NCBI RefSeq assembly: GCF_947488715.1
Contig: NZ_CANLAG010000004.1
Span: 248,001 to 312,000 of the forward strand
Reading direction: 5' to 3'
Source: an uncultured Tateyamaria sp.
GTDB taxonomy: Bacteria; Pseudomonadota; Alphaproteobacteria; Rhodobacterales; Rhodobacteraceae
DNA: 64,000 bases
Below, piece after piece: positions 38,356 through 46,559 of the stretch. How positions within the stretch are numbered: the first letter of the stretch is position 1; the number at the start of each line of letters is the position of its first letter. A model generated the notes under the pieces. It searched no databases, was not told where the DNA came from, and saw nothing but the letters and a program-made list of their open reading frames with translations. A program made the translations under genes and the position numbers.

Positions 38356-40307
38356 ACATCCAACTCCTCCACAAACCGCGCGTTCTCCTGGATGTACTGA
38401 AACCGCATCTCCGGCTTCTTGCCCATCAGGCGCTCCACAAGGTCCCCGGTCTCGCCCGGTTCATCCTCGTCAATGCTCACCCGGATCAATTTCCGCGTCG
38501 CAGGGTTCATGGTGGTGTCTTTCAGGTCCTTCGCGTCCATCTCGCCCAGACCCTTAAAGCGGGACACGTCGATCTTGCCCTTGCCGCCCAGACCCGTCTC
38601 CATCAGCGCGGCTTTCTCGGCCTCGTCCAGACAGTACACACGCCGCGCGCCCTGGGTCAGGCGGAACAGGGGCGGGCAGGCGAGGTACAGGTGGCCCGCG
38701 TCGATCATCGGGCGCATCTGCGTGTAGAAAAACGTCATCAACAGCGCCGCGATATGCGCGCCGTCCACGTCCGCGTCCGTCATGATGATGACCTTGTCAT
38801 AGCGCAGATCGTCCAGGTTGAACTTGGTCCCCAGACCCACGCCAAGCGCCTGCGTCAGGTCCGAAATCTCGGCGTTCGAGCCCAGTTTCGACGAGGCCGC
38901 CCCGAGCACGTTCAGGATCTTGCCGCGCAGGGGCAACAGCGCCTGCGTCTTGCGGTCCCGCGCCATCTTGGCCGACCCGCCCGCGCTGTCGCCTTCGACG
39001 ATGAACAGCTCGGTGCCGTCGCGGTTGGTGGCGGAACAATCGACCAACTTGCCGGGCAGGCGCAGCTTTTTGGTGGCGGTCTTGCGCGCGGTCTCTTTCT
39101 CCTGACGGCGGCGCAGCCGTTCCTCGGCCCGCAGCACCAGAAAATCCAGGATTGCGCCCGCGGATTTCGTATCCGCCGCCAGCCAGTTGTCAAAATGGTC
39201 ACGGACAGAGTTTTCGACCATCCGCTGCGCTTCGACCGTGGCCAGACGGTCCTTGGTCTGGCCCACGAATTCCGGTTCGCGGATAAAGCACGACACCAAT
39301 GCGCCCGCGCCCGTGGTCAGGTCTTCGCGGGTGATCGTGCTGGCTTTCTTGTTGTTCACCAACTCGCCGTAGGCCTTTATCCCCTTGAGGATCGCGGCCC
39401 AGAACCCGGCCTCGTGCGTGCCGCCTTCGGGCGTGGGCACGGTGTTACAATAGCTCTGGATGAACCCGTCACGGCTGGGTGTCCAGTTGATCGCCCACTC
39501 GACCTTGCCCGGCACCTGGAATTTCTCGAACGACACCGACCCGGCAAAGGGGTTCTCGGCATAGGTGGTCGCACCGCCCATGGCTTCGGTCAGATAATCG
39601 GCCAGACCACCGGGAAAGTGGAACGTGGCCTCGCGCGGCGTCTCGCCGTCATCAATGCCGGACTTCCAGCGGATTTCAACGCCCGAAAAGAGATACGCCT
39701 TGGACCGCGCCATCTTGAACAGACGCCCGGGCTTCAGCTTGAGCGACCCGAAAATCTCGGCGTCGGGGTGAAAGGTCACGGCCGTGCCGCGCCGGTTGGG
39801 GGCGGCGCCGATCTTTGCCAGCGGGGCCTGCGGCACACCGCGCGAAAACTCCATCGCAAAGAGCTCGCGGTTGCGCGCCACCTCGACCCGCAAATGATCC
39901 GACAGCGCATTCACAACCGACGACCCAACCCCGTGCAGCCCCCCGGACGTCTCATAGGAATCGCCCGAAAACTTGCCGCCCGCATTCAACGTGCAAAAGA
40001 TGATCTCGAGCGCGGTCTTGCTGGGGTCCTTGGGGTGCGGACCCACCGGAATGCCCCGCCCATTGTCGCGCACCGACACATGGCCGTTCTCATGCAGCTC
40101 CACCTCGATCCACGTGGCATGGCCCGCAACCGCTTCGTCCATCGAGTTGTCGATGATCTCGGCCACCATGTGGTGCAGCGCGCGGTCATCTTTGCCGCCG
40201 ATATACATGCCGGGGCGCAGGCGGACGTGCTCCATATCCTCAAGGACCTGGATCGAAGAGGCGTCATAGTCCGAAGGCTCAGGCGCCCCGCTCAGTAGGT
40301 CTGTCAT
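38352..40307 (-). CDS. parE: DNA topoisomerase IV subunit B
   Basis: ATPase subunit of topoisomerase IV, which unlinks daughter chromosomes. The 651-residue protein has a GHKL ATPase domain (NSMDEAVAGHATWIEV, RDNGRGIPVGPHPKDPSK, GGLHGVGSSVVNALSD) and a Toprim domain (VEGDSAGGSAKMARDRKTQALLPLRG, DADVDGAHIAALLMTFF). Length and the lack of a GyrB C-terminal insertion fit ParE. parC is not in the window. The orphan HEPN-like gene is translationally coupled after its stop. Confidence 0.95.
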   Translation of the reverse strand: MTDLLSGAPEPSDYDASSIQVLEDMEHVRLRPGMYIGGKDDRALHHMVAEIIDNSMDEAVAGHATWIEVELHENGHVSVRDNGRGIPVGPHPKDPSKTALEIIFCTLNAGGKFSGDSYETSGGLHGVGSSVVNALSDHLRVEVARNRELFAMEFSRGVPQAPLAKIGAAPNRRGTAVTFHPDAEIFGSLKLKPGRLFKMARSKAYLFSGVEIRWKSGIDDGETPREATFHFPGGLADYLTEAMGGATTYAENPFAGSVSFEKFQVPGKVEWAINWTPSRDGFIQSYCNTVPTPEGGTHEAGFWAAILKGIKAYGELVNNKKASTITREDLTTGAGALVSCFIREPEFVGQTKDRLATVEAQRMVENSVRDHFDNWLAADTKSAGAILDFLVLRAEERLRRRQEKETARKTATKKLRLPGKLVDCSATNRDGTELFIVEGDSAGGSAKMARDRKTQALLPLRGKILNVLGAASSKLGSNAEISDLTQALGVGLGTKFNLDDLRYDKVIIMTDADVDGAHIAALLMTFFYTQMRPMIDAGHLYLACPPLFRLTQGARRVYCLDEAEKAALMETGLGGKGKIDVSRFKGLGEMDAKDLKDTTMNPATRKLIRVSIDEDEPGETGDLVERLMGKKPEMRFQYIQENARFVEELDV

Positions 40308-40372
40308 GGCAGCTGCTCTTTTTCATTGGTTGGCCGACAGTATGCCAGAGCGCGCGCATGTGGGGAAGGGGC

Positions 40373-41047
40373 CTAGCGCGCTGGCCAATGGCTCTCCAGC
40401 GCGCCATCCGCCTGCAATTTGGTCACCATCTCGCGGTAGCGCGCCATCTTGTGATCAAAACGCAGGAACTTGCGCTGGCCCACGCCTGTGCGGATGTTGC
40501 CCAGATGCTCGAACGACGACGGCAGGTCGCAGACCTTGTCGTCCAACCGGTTCAAACACAGGCACTTGGACGCGGGCGCTGGAACGGCTGTGCCACGCGT
40601 CACACGCGGCGCAGCAAAGGCGATGCCATGCACGTCATGGGTCCGCACCAGGATCTGTGTGGCCGCAGCGCCGAGGGAATGACCCACAATGAACTTGGGC
40701 TTGTACCCGTTCTGCCGCATCCAGTCGGATATGATCTTGGCGTGTTTCATGAACCCCTGATGCCAGGTCACATTCGATCCCCACGTCTCGGTCAGATCGT
40801 CATTCATGCGGTATTTCTTGCCGCCCAGGTTCAGAACCCGAAGGTTGAACATGATGTAGTCGCCAACCGAATTTGACCCGGGGATCAGCAGGATGTTCTG
40901 CGTCGTGAAGACTGCCTGCACGTGCCGGTCATTCAACGACCCCTTCACATTGCCTTTCAGCGAATTGCGCCGCTTGGGGTGTTTGAACAGCTCATAGGAC
41001 GCCTCGACCATCTTGGCCGCCAGCGCAATATCGTATCTAAAACTCAA
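40373..41047 (-). CDS. Class 3 lipase-family alpha/beta hydrolase
   Basis: A 224-residue cytosolic-looking protein with the lipase class 3 nucleophile elbow GHSLGAAATQ and a preceding FIV strand; the late DDKVCDLP and FDHKMARY parts can give Asp and His. TTG 41047 is favoured because a GGAAGG site lies about 9 bases upstream; the open frame runs on to 41209, but without a better start. An in-frame ATG inside (MVEASYELF) is an alternative. The substrate is unknown. Confidence 0.7.
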   Translation of the reverse strand: MSFRYDIALAAKMVEASYELFKHPKRRNSLKGNVKGSLNDRHVQAVFTTQNILLIPGSNSVGDYIMFNLRVLNLGGKKYRMNDDLTETWGSNVTWHQGFMKHAKIISDWMRQNGYKPKFIVGHSLGAAATQILVRTHDVHGIAFAAPRVTRGTAVPAPASKCLCLNRLDDKVCDLPSSFEHLGNIRTGVGQRKFLRFDHKMARYREMVTKLQADGALESHWPAR

Positions 41048-41126
41048 TGCAATCAGTCCCTTCCAAATCTGCACACGACTATGAAGCGAAAAATGCAACC
41101 TGTGAAGAGGCCGGGCGTGGATCGGG

Positions 41127-41993
41127 TCAGGCCAGCCAATCCCGTATGGCTTGTGCCACCTTTTCAGGCGCCTGATGCAACAGCCAGTGATCCGCATCCG
41201 GGATCGCAACGCGCGTCAGATCGGGGGCAAAGGCCTCCAACCCTTCGGTCGAGATCGGCAGCAATGCGGTGTCGCCGTCACCCCACACCAACAGGTGCGG
41301 ACATTGCACCCGCAACCGGTCCAAAGGCAGGTCCGGCATCGCCACAGGCACACCGGGGTCGGCCACGATCAGGGGCGACGCGCGATACCAGTTGATCATG
41401 CCGCGCAGTCCCGATTGCCGCCACACGGCCTTATAGGCATCCGCCCTGTCGCCCTGCATCCAGTCAAGGTCCATCTTGGCGGAGAAAAGCCGCAGCAAAC
41501 GCGCAAAATCATCTGCTGCCAACGCGTCCTCGGACCCTGCCGCGCGCAGGTGGTTGATGTATTGCGAGGCCTCGGATTGCGCACCACCCGCCGCCATGGC
41601 CCGTTGGAACGGCACGGGGTGGACCCCGTTCGCGATGATCAGACGGCTGACCAGTTCAGGCCGGAACATCGCCAACCCATAAGCCACCGATGCGCCCCAG
41701 TCGTGGCCCATCACGATCACCGGCGCATCGTCTCCGATCACGGCGGCCATGTCCCCAACCAGTTTCGACAGGGTATAGTCGGCCACATCTTCAGGGGCAT
41801 GGCTCGCGCCATAGCCGCGCTGGTCGGGTGCGATACAGTGATAGCTGTCGGACAACGCGGTGGCCACTTCGTCCCACGCCCCGCCATATTCGGGAAAACC
41901 GTGCAACATCAGGATCTTGGGCGCGCCGTCTTGGCCCCATTCACGGATGGTGAACGGTTTCCCGTCCAGATGCTGCGTGCGGACACGCATCAT
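41127..41993 (-). CDS. Alpha/beta hydrolase, epoxide-hydrolase-like
   Basis: A 288-residue enzyme with HGFPEYGGAW (oxyanion HGxP), the nucleophile elbow VMGHDWGASVAYGLA in which Asp is the nucleophile as in epoxide hydrolases and haloalkane dehalogenases, RLIIANGVHP, a lid, and a C-terminal DADHWLLHQAPEKVAQAI providing His. The Asp nucleophile makes an ether/halide/epoxide bond substrate likely. Its start overlaps the end of the following hydrolase gene by 4 bases, so the two are coupled. Confidence 0.85.
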   Translation of the reverse strand: MMRVRTQHLDGKPFTIREWGQDGAPKILMLHGFPEYGGAWDEVATALSDSYHCIAPDQRGYGASHAPEDVADYTLSKLVGDMAAVIGDDAPVIVMGHDWGASVAYGLAMFRPELVSRLIIANGVHPVPFQRAMAAGGAQSEASQYINHLRAAGSEDALAADDFARLLRLFSAKMDLDWMQGDRADAYKAVWRQSGLRGMINWYRASPLIVADPGVPVAMPDLPLDRLRVQCPHLLVWGDGDTALLPISTEGLEAFAPDLTRVAIPDADHWLLHQAPEKVAQAIRDWLA

Positions 41994-43285
41994 TCGTTGC
42001 GTGCCTTGCTTTCAAACCGCAGACCCTTTGCGGTGCGGGGGGCAAAGCCGCGCCAATAGGTATGATCCTCGGTGGGTGTGCCATTGTCGTCCAGATCGAC
42101 CAGCCCGTCGCCCGCATTGGGGATCAGGTCCAGGTAGGTCGCTGCGTCGCCGTCCGCCTTGAGGTGTTGGCCCAGGAACGCGGTGGCAAAGTGCTGCGCG
42201 ATGTTGTTCATGCGCACGCTGTCCCAGACGGCGTCGGCATAGTGCTCGAACGGCACGAAATCGAGCCCCTCAACCGGCGTCCAGCTTTCGGCAGGGGCGG
42301 GCATGGGGGCGGCGGCATTGTGGTTTGCGTGGTCAAAGGTCAGCAAATGGCGCTCGGTGCCGACCGCGCCGTCGAAAATGCCCCGGATCGCGTCATAGAC
42401 CGACACGTCATCGGCCCCTCCGGCCATCAACAGCGTCGGCACCCGCAAACCGGCCAGCCCGTTGGTGTCCCAAAAGCCCGCATTATTGCCCCAGGGGCCA
42501 ATGGCGATGATCGCCTTGACGCGCGGGTCCATCAGCGCCTCGTGGCTGTCGGACATCGCCATATGCTGGGCCAGCAGGCCGTTGGGCGTGCCCCAGCTGT
42601 ATTCCGTCGAGGCCTGCGTGACGCCCGCACCCCCAAAGACCAGCGCGCCGTAGCCGCCCATCGAATAGCCGACGACGCCGGTGTTGTCGGCATCGACCAG
42701 CGCGCCCAACGGTCCGTCCAGCGACGCCATATGGTCCAGCACAAACGCCTGATCCAGCGGGCGGTTCAACAGGGTCGAGCCAAAGGCCGCCTGGTCGGAA
42801 TAGGTGCTGTCTGTGTGGTCAATGGACACGGTGACGTATCCCTTGGACGCCAGGTTCTCGCCCAGATGGCTCATCAGATAGCGGTTGCCGGGATAGCCGT
42901 GGCTGATGATGACCAGCGGATAGCGTGCACCTGTGGCCGGTGTGGCATCGCGCATCGCCCGGCCCGTCAGCGTGACCTCGGTGGCCCCGTCGCGGATCAT
43001 CGCACGGTAGGTGCCGCCCTGTGGCGTGTCCGGTGCCGCAGGATACCACACCTCCAGCGTCAGGGGGCGGTCATAGGTCGGCACCGTGTTGCCCTCGATG
43101 CCGAGCACGTCAATGCTGCCCGGTATGGTGACCTCCAGCGTCTGAACCCCGATTGGCAGATCGCCAAAGGCCGCCAGCGCCGGGGCATCGGGGCGTATCT
43201 GGTCAATGGGATTGGCGTGTGCGCCGGAAATGGCTGCTGTCAGGGCAATGCCGAGCGCGGCGGTTTTTGCAGTCGAAGACGTCAT
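41990..43285 (-). CDS. Exported alpha/beta hydrolase
   Basis: A 431-residue protein with a signal peptide (LGIALTAAISGAHA) and an alpha/beta hydrolase core: YPLVIISHGYPGNRY (oxyanion), GVVGYSMGGYGALV (Ser nucleophile), KAIIAIGPWG, and a late DHANH-type His. It resembles dienelactone-hydrolase or PAF-acetylhydrolase-like secreted esterases that roseobacters often carry. ATG 43285 has an AAGGAC site. The stop overlaps the next hydrolase start. Substrate unknown. Confidence 0.83.
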   Translation of the reverse strand: MTSSTAKTAALGIALTAAISGAHANPIDQIRPDAPALAAFGDLPIGVQTLEVTIPGSIDVLGIEGNTVPTYDRPLTLEVWYPAAPDTPQGGTYRAMIRDGATEVTLTGRAMRDATPATGARYPLVIISHGYPGNRYLMSHLGENLASKGYVTVSIDHTDSTYSDQAAFGSTLLNRPLDQAFVLDHMASLDGPLGALVDADNTGVVGYSMGGYGALVFGGAGVTQASTEYSWGTPNGLLAQHMAMSDSHEALMDPRVKAIIAIGPWGNNAGFWDTNGLAGLRVPTLLMAGGADDVSVYDAIRGIFDGAVGTERHLLTFDHANHNAAAPMPAPAESWTPVEGLDFVPFEHYADAVWDSVRMNNIAQHFATAFLGQHLKADGDAATYLDLIPNAGDGLVDLDDNGTPTEDHTYWRGFAPRTAKGLRFESKARNE

Positions 43286-43450
43286 GTCGGTCAAGTCCTT
43301 GGATGGCCAAATTGGCTGGGATGCGCGGGCAACATGCTTCACCGTCTACAACCACACTGTGACAGAGCCATGCGAGGTCGATCAACCCGTGACCGATCAC
43401 CCATCCGCGCGACCTTGCGCTTACGTGATCCTTACAGGGTTGAGGCCGCC

Positions 43451-44110
43451 ATGACCACTCGCTACATCTGCGTTATGCAAATGCGCACCGCTCTCCTTTT
43501 GTCGTCCGTGATGTCGCTGGTCCCCGTCTGGGGCGCGGCCCACCCGCATGTCTTTGTGGACACCGAACTGACCGTCTATGTCGACGCCACAGGCCAGATG
43601 GAGGGGATCGAGGTCGCATGGACCTATGACGACTTCTATTCGCTGCTGATCCTCGCCGATCTCAAGCTGGACAATGACGGGGATGGGCGGCTCGACCCGT
43701 CCGAACTGCAACGGCTCGACGGGTTCGACCTGCAATGGGTCGAGGGCTATCAGGGCGACAGCTATGTCACCCGCAACGGCAAACCTGCGAGTTTGGGCGC
43801 GCCCGAAACGCGCGGCGTGTCGGTTGATCGCGGCCTGATCACCTCGCGCCACTTTCGCGCCCTGTCTGGCCCGGCCGATGGGGTCGAAATCAAGGCCTTC
43901 GACCCCACGTTCTACACCGCCTACAGCCTCACCGGGACCGTCACAGTCAAAGGCCCTTGCACAGCGACGCAGACACCTGCAGACCTCGACGCCGCCTACA
44001 CGCTGGTCGAAGAATTGCTCTATGCCACCCCCGCCGCTGACCTCGAAGAGGGCTACCCCGAGGTTGGCGAAGCCTTTGCAGACACAGTAAGCCTGTCATG
44101 CACAAGCTGA
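43451..44110 (+). CDS. DUF1007 exported protein, partner of the NicO exporter
   Basis: A 219-residue protein with a signal peptide near VMSLVPVWGAAHPHVFVDT and the DUF1007 pattern: AHPHVFVDTELTVYVD, AWTYDDFYSLLILADLKLDNDGDG (an EF-hand-like stretch DNDGDGRLDPSE) and VTVKGP near the end. DUF1007 proteins almost always precede NicO-family metal exporters and may load or sense metal in the periplasm. The exact start is uncertain: ATGs at 43451, 43475 and 43481 are possible. It overlaps the next gene by 13 bases. Confidence 0.84.
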   Translation: MTTRYICVMQMRTALLLSSVMSLVPVWGAAHPHVFVDTELTVYVDATGQMEGIEVAWTYDDFYSLLILADLKLDNDGDGRLDPSELQRLDGFDLQWVEGYQGDSYVTRNGKPASLGAPETRGVSVDRGLITSRHFRALSGPADGVEIKAFDPTFYTAYSLTGTVTVKGPCTATQTPADLDAAYTLVEELLYATPAADLEEGYPEVGEAFADTVSLSCTS

Positions 44111-45015
44111 GATTTGGCGTTCTGGCCGCCGTGGCAGTGGCGCTTGCGTGGCTCTTTGGGTTTGGCGGCATGGCCGACATCAGCGCATGGGCGGCAGAAC
44201 AGCAACGCAGCACCCAAACCGCCCTTGCACAAGGGCTGCGCGCTGTGCGTGCGGGTGAACCGGGGGCGTGGCTGGCGCTGATGGGAGTCTGTGCGGCCTA
44301 CGGGTTCTTTCACGCGGCGGGCCCCGGTCACGGCAAACTGGTGATTGGCGGCTATGGTGCTGCGGCACGTGTCACCGCGTGGCGCTTGTCTGGCCTTGCC
44401 GTCGCATCCTCGCTGGCTCAGGCAGTCATGGCCATCGTGCTGGTGGCGCTGGGCGCATTTGTGTTGGGCTGGGGGCGGACAGAGCTGACTGACACCGCCG
44501 AACGGGTCCTCGCACCGGCAAGCTATGCGGCGATTGCGCTGGTGGGCCTCTGGCTGCTGCTGCGCGGTGCGCGGCGGGTCTGGTCTGTGGCCCGGTCACA
44601 GGCCGACCATGCCCATACCCATGATCACGACCACGATCACACGGACGGGCACTGCCACACCTGCGGCCACGCCCACGGTCCCACAGTCGAAGAAGCCGCC
44701 GCCGTCACCTCTTGGCGCGACGCCGTCGCCATCGTGGCATCCATCGCCATACGGCCCTGTACGGGCGCGGTGTTCCTGCTGATCCTGTGTTTCGGCCTGG
44801 GCATCCCGCTTGCGGGTATCTCCGGTGCGCTGGTGATGGGCCTTGGCACGGCCAGCGTGACAGTGCTGGTGGCGCTGGCCGCTGTGGGCGCGCGCACATC
44901 CTTTCTGGCGAACTGGAGCGGGGCAGGCGCCCTGCGCGCCATGGCGCTGATCGAGATCGCCGCCGGTGGCCTGATTGCATTGGTCGCCACAGCCCTGCTG
45001 CTGCCCCTGATCTGA
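44098..45015 (+). CDS. NicO/RcnA-family nickel or cobalt exporter with a His-rich loop
   Basis: A 305-residue inner-membrane protein with about six hydrophobic helices, HAAGPGHGKLVIGGY (the NicO signature) and a cytosolic loop HTHDHDHDHTDGHCHTCGHAHG rich in His that likely binds metal. NicO proteins export nickel or cobalt in E. coli RcnA and import or handle other metals in relatives. The overlapping DUF1007 gene supports metal handling. No metalloregulator is next to it in this window. The exact metal is not predictable. Confidence 0.87.
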   Translation: MHKLRFGVLAAVAVALAWLFGFGGMADISAWAAEQQRSTQTALAQGLRAVRAGEPGAWLALMGVCAAYGFFHAAGPGHGKLVIGGYGAAARVTAWRLSGLAVASSLAQAVMAIVLVALGAFVLGWGRTELTDTAERVLAPASYAAIALVGLWLLLRGARRVWSVARSQADHAHTHDHDHDHTDGHCHTCGHAHGPTVEEAAAVTSWRDAVAIVASIAIRPCTGAVFLLILCFGLGIPLAGISGALVMGLGTASVTVLVALAAVGARTSFLANWSGAGALRAMALIEIAAGGLIALVATALLLPLI

Positions 45016-45117
45016 AAACGCATTTTTGGACCGCCTTGCCATGCGCCGGGGCGGCATCCCGTCACCCGTGGGGCAGGGGGGCTTTTATTGCACAAAAAGC
45101 AGGCTTAAGGGTGAGGG

Positions 45118-46506
45118 ATGTCCACCACACCCATGTCATATCCCGCGCACGCGCGCGCCTCTCTGGTTCTGGGCCTGCCGCTGATTGGCGGGCACCTGGG
45201 GCAAGTGGCAATTGGTGTGACCGACACGATGATGCTGGGCTGGTACGGGGTGCCGGAACTGGCTGCACTGACGGCGGCAGGGTCGTGGTTCTTTGTGCTC
45301 TACCTGATGGGGTCGGGCTTTGCCTGGGCGGTGATGCCGATGGTCGCGGCCTTTCACGCCGAAGGGGACGAGACTCGGGTGCGCCGCGCCACGCGGATGG
45401 GCCTGTGGCTCAGTCTCGCCTTTGCGGTGCTGTCGATGCCGCTGATGCTGTGGTCCGAACCGATCCTGCTGGCACTGGGCCAGACACCCACCGTGGCGGC
45501 CCTGGGCAGCGAATACCTGATGATCGCGGGCTGGGGCATCTTTCCGGCCCTGATTGTCATGACACTCAAGAGCTATCTGGCGGCGCTGGAGCGTACGCAG
45601 ATCGTGTTCTGGATCACTGCGCTGGCCGCTGCGGTGAACGCGATTGCCAATTATGTGCTGATCTTTGGATATTTTGGCGCGCCTGAAATGGGCATCACAG
45701 GCGCGGCGCTGGCGTCGGTCGCCACACAGATGGTGATGCTGCTGGGGGTGCTGGTCTATGCAGTCTGGGTCTTGCCGGAACACAGCCTGTTTCAGCGCCT
45801 TTGGCGCGCGGATTGGGACATGTTCGGGCAGGTGTTCCGCCTGGGCTGGCCCATTGGTCTGACCAGCCTGAGCGAAGTGGGTCTGTTTGCGGCCTCGGCC
45901 TTTATGATGGGCTGGCTGGGTGAGGTGCCGCAGGCCGCGCACGGGATTGCGCTGCAACTGGCGTCGATCACCTTCATGGTGCATCTGGGCCTCAGCAATG
46001 TGGCGACGATCCGGGCGGGCAATGCGCTGGGTCGGCACGATCTGCCGCATATGGTGCGGGGGGCGTGGACGGTCACGGCGCTGAGTGTTGCGATGGCGCT
46101 GGCCACGATTGTCCTGTTTGTGGCGGTGCCCGAACCGCTTGTGTCGCTGTTCATTGGCCGCGACGTAGATGCGCGGGCCGAGATCCTGTCGATTGGCGTG
46201 GTTCTGCTGGCGCTGGCGGCGCTGTTTCAACTGGTCGACGGGGCGCAGGTGATTGCGCTGGGCCTGTTGCGCGGGGTGCAGGACACGCGGGTGCCGATGG
46301 TTCTGGCGGGCGTGTCCTATTGGTTGATCGGGATGCCGGTGTCTTATGTGCTGGGCTTCGTTCTGGGCTGGGAAGGTGTTGGCGTGTGGCTGGGCCTTGT
46401 GTTTGGTCTGGCCTGTGCCGGTGTGGCGCTGATGTTGCGGTTCTGGACCGTGTCGGTGCCTGCCTTGCAACGCGCCGCCGGGTCGGACGCTGTTTCCACC
46501 CCCTGA
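45118..46506 (+). CDS. MATE-family multidrug efflux pump
   Basis: A 462-residue inner-membrane protein with twelve hydrophobic segments in two halves, beginning SLVLGLPLIGGHLGQVAIGVTDTMMLG and with the second-half GWPIGLTSLSEVGLFAASAFMMG, both typical of NorM-like MATE proteins, which export cationic drugs in exchange for sodium or protons. GTGAGGG just before ATG 45118 is the ribosome site. Convergent with the RTX gene. Confidence 0.92.
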   Translation: MSTTPMSYPAHARASLVLGLPLIGGHLGQVAIGVTDTMMLGWYGVPELAALTAAGSWFFVLYLMGSGFAWAVMPMVAAFHAEGDETRVRRATRMGLWLSLAFAVLSMPLMLWSEPILLALGQTPTVAALGSEYLMIAGWGIFPALIVMTLKSYLAALERTQIVFWITALAAAVNAIANYVLIFGYFGAPEMGITGAALASVATQMVMLLGVLVYAVWVLPEHSLFQRLWRADWDMFGQVFRLGWPIGLTSLSEVGLFAASAFMMGWLGEVPQAAHGIALQLASITFMVHLGLSNVATIRAGNALGRHDLPHMVRGAWTVTALSVAMALATIVLFVAVPEPLVSLFIGRDVDARAEILSIGVVLLALAALFQLVDGAQVIALGLLRGVQDTRVPMVLAGVSYWLIGMPVSYVLGFVLGWEGVGVWLGLVFGLACAGVALMLRFWTVSVPALQRAAGSDAVSTP

Positions 46507-46511
46507 CGGGG

Positions 46512-46538
46512 GCGGAAAGACGCCCCGCCCGCCGTCCC
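46512..46538. repeat. GAAA-hairpin plus CGCCCGCCGTCCC element after the MATE gene
   Basis: GGGGCGGAAAGACGCCCC forms a hairpin and is followed by GCCCGCCGTCCC. It lies 6 bases after the MATE stop, like the copy after betB, and resembles the stretch at 23181-23206. It may act as a 3' hairpin in the transcript. Confidence 0.45.
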
Positions 46539-46559
46539 GTTTGGTCTGTTGCGGCTGGG

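Noticed and set aside
42062-43450. Large plus-strand open frame
   Set aside because: Antisense shadow of the exported alpha/beta hydrolase gene; GC-rich DNA keeps such frames open.
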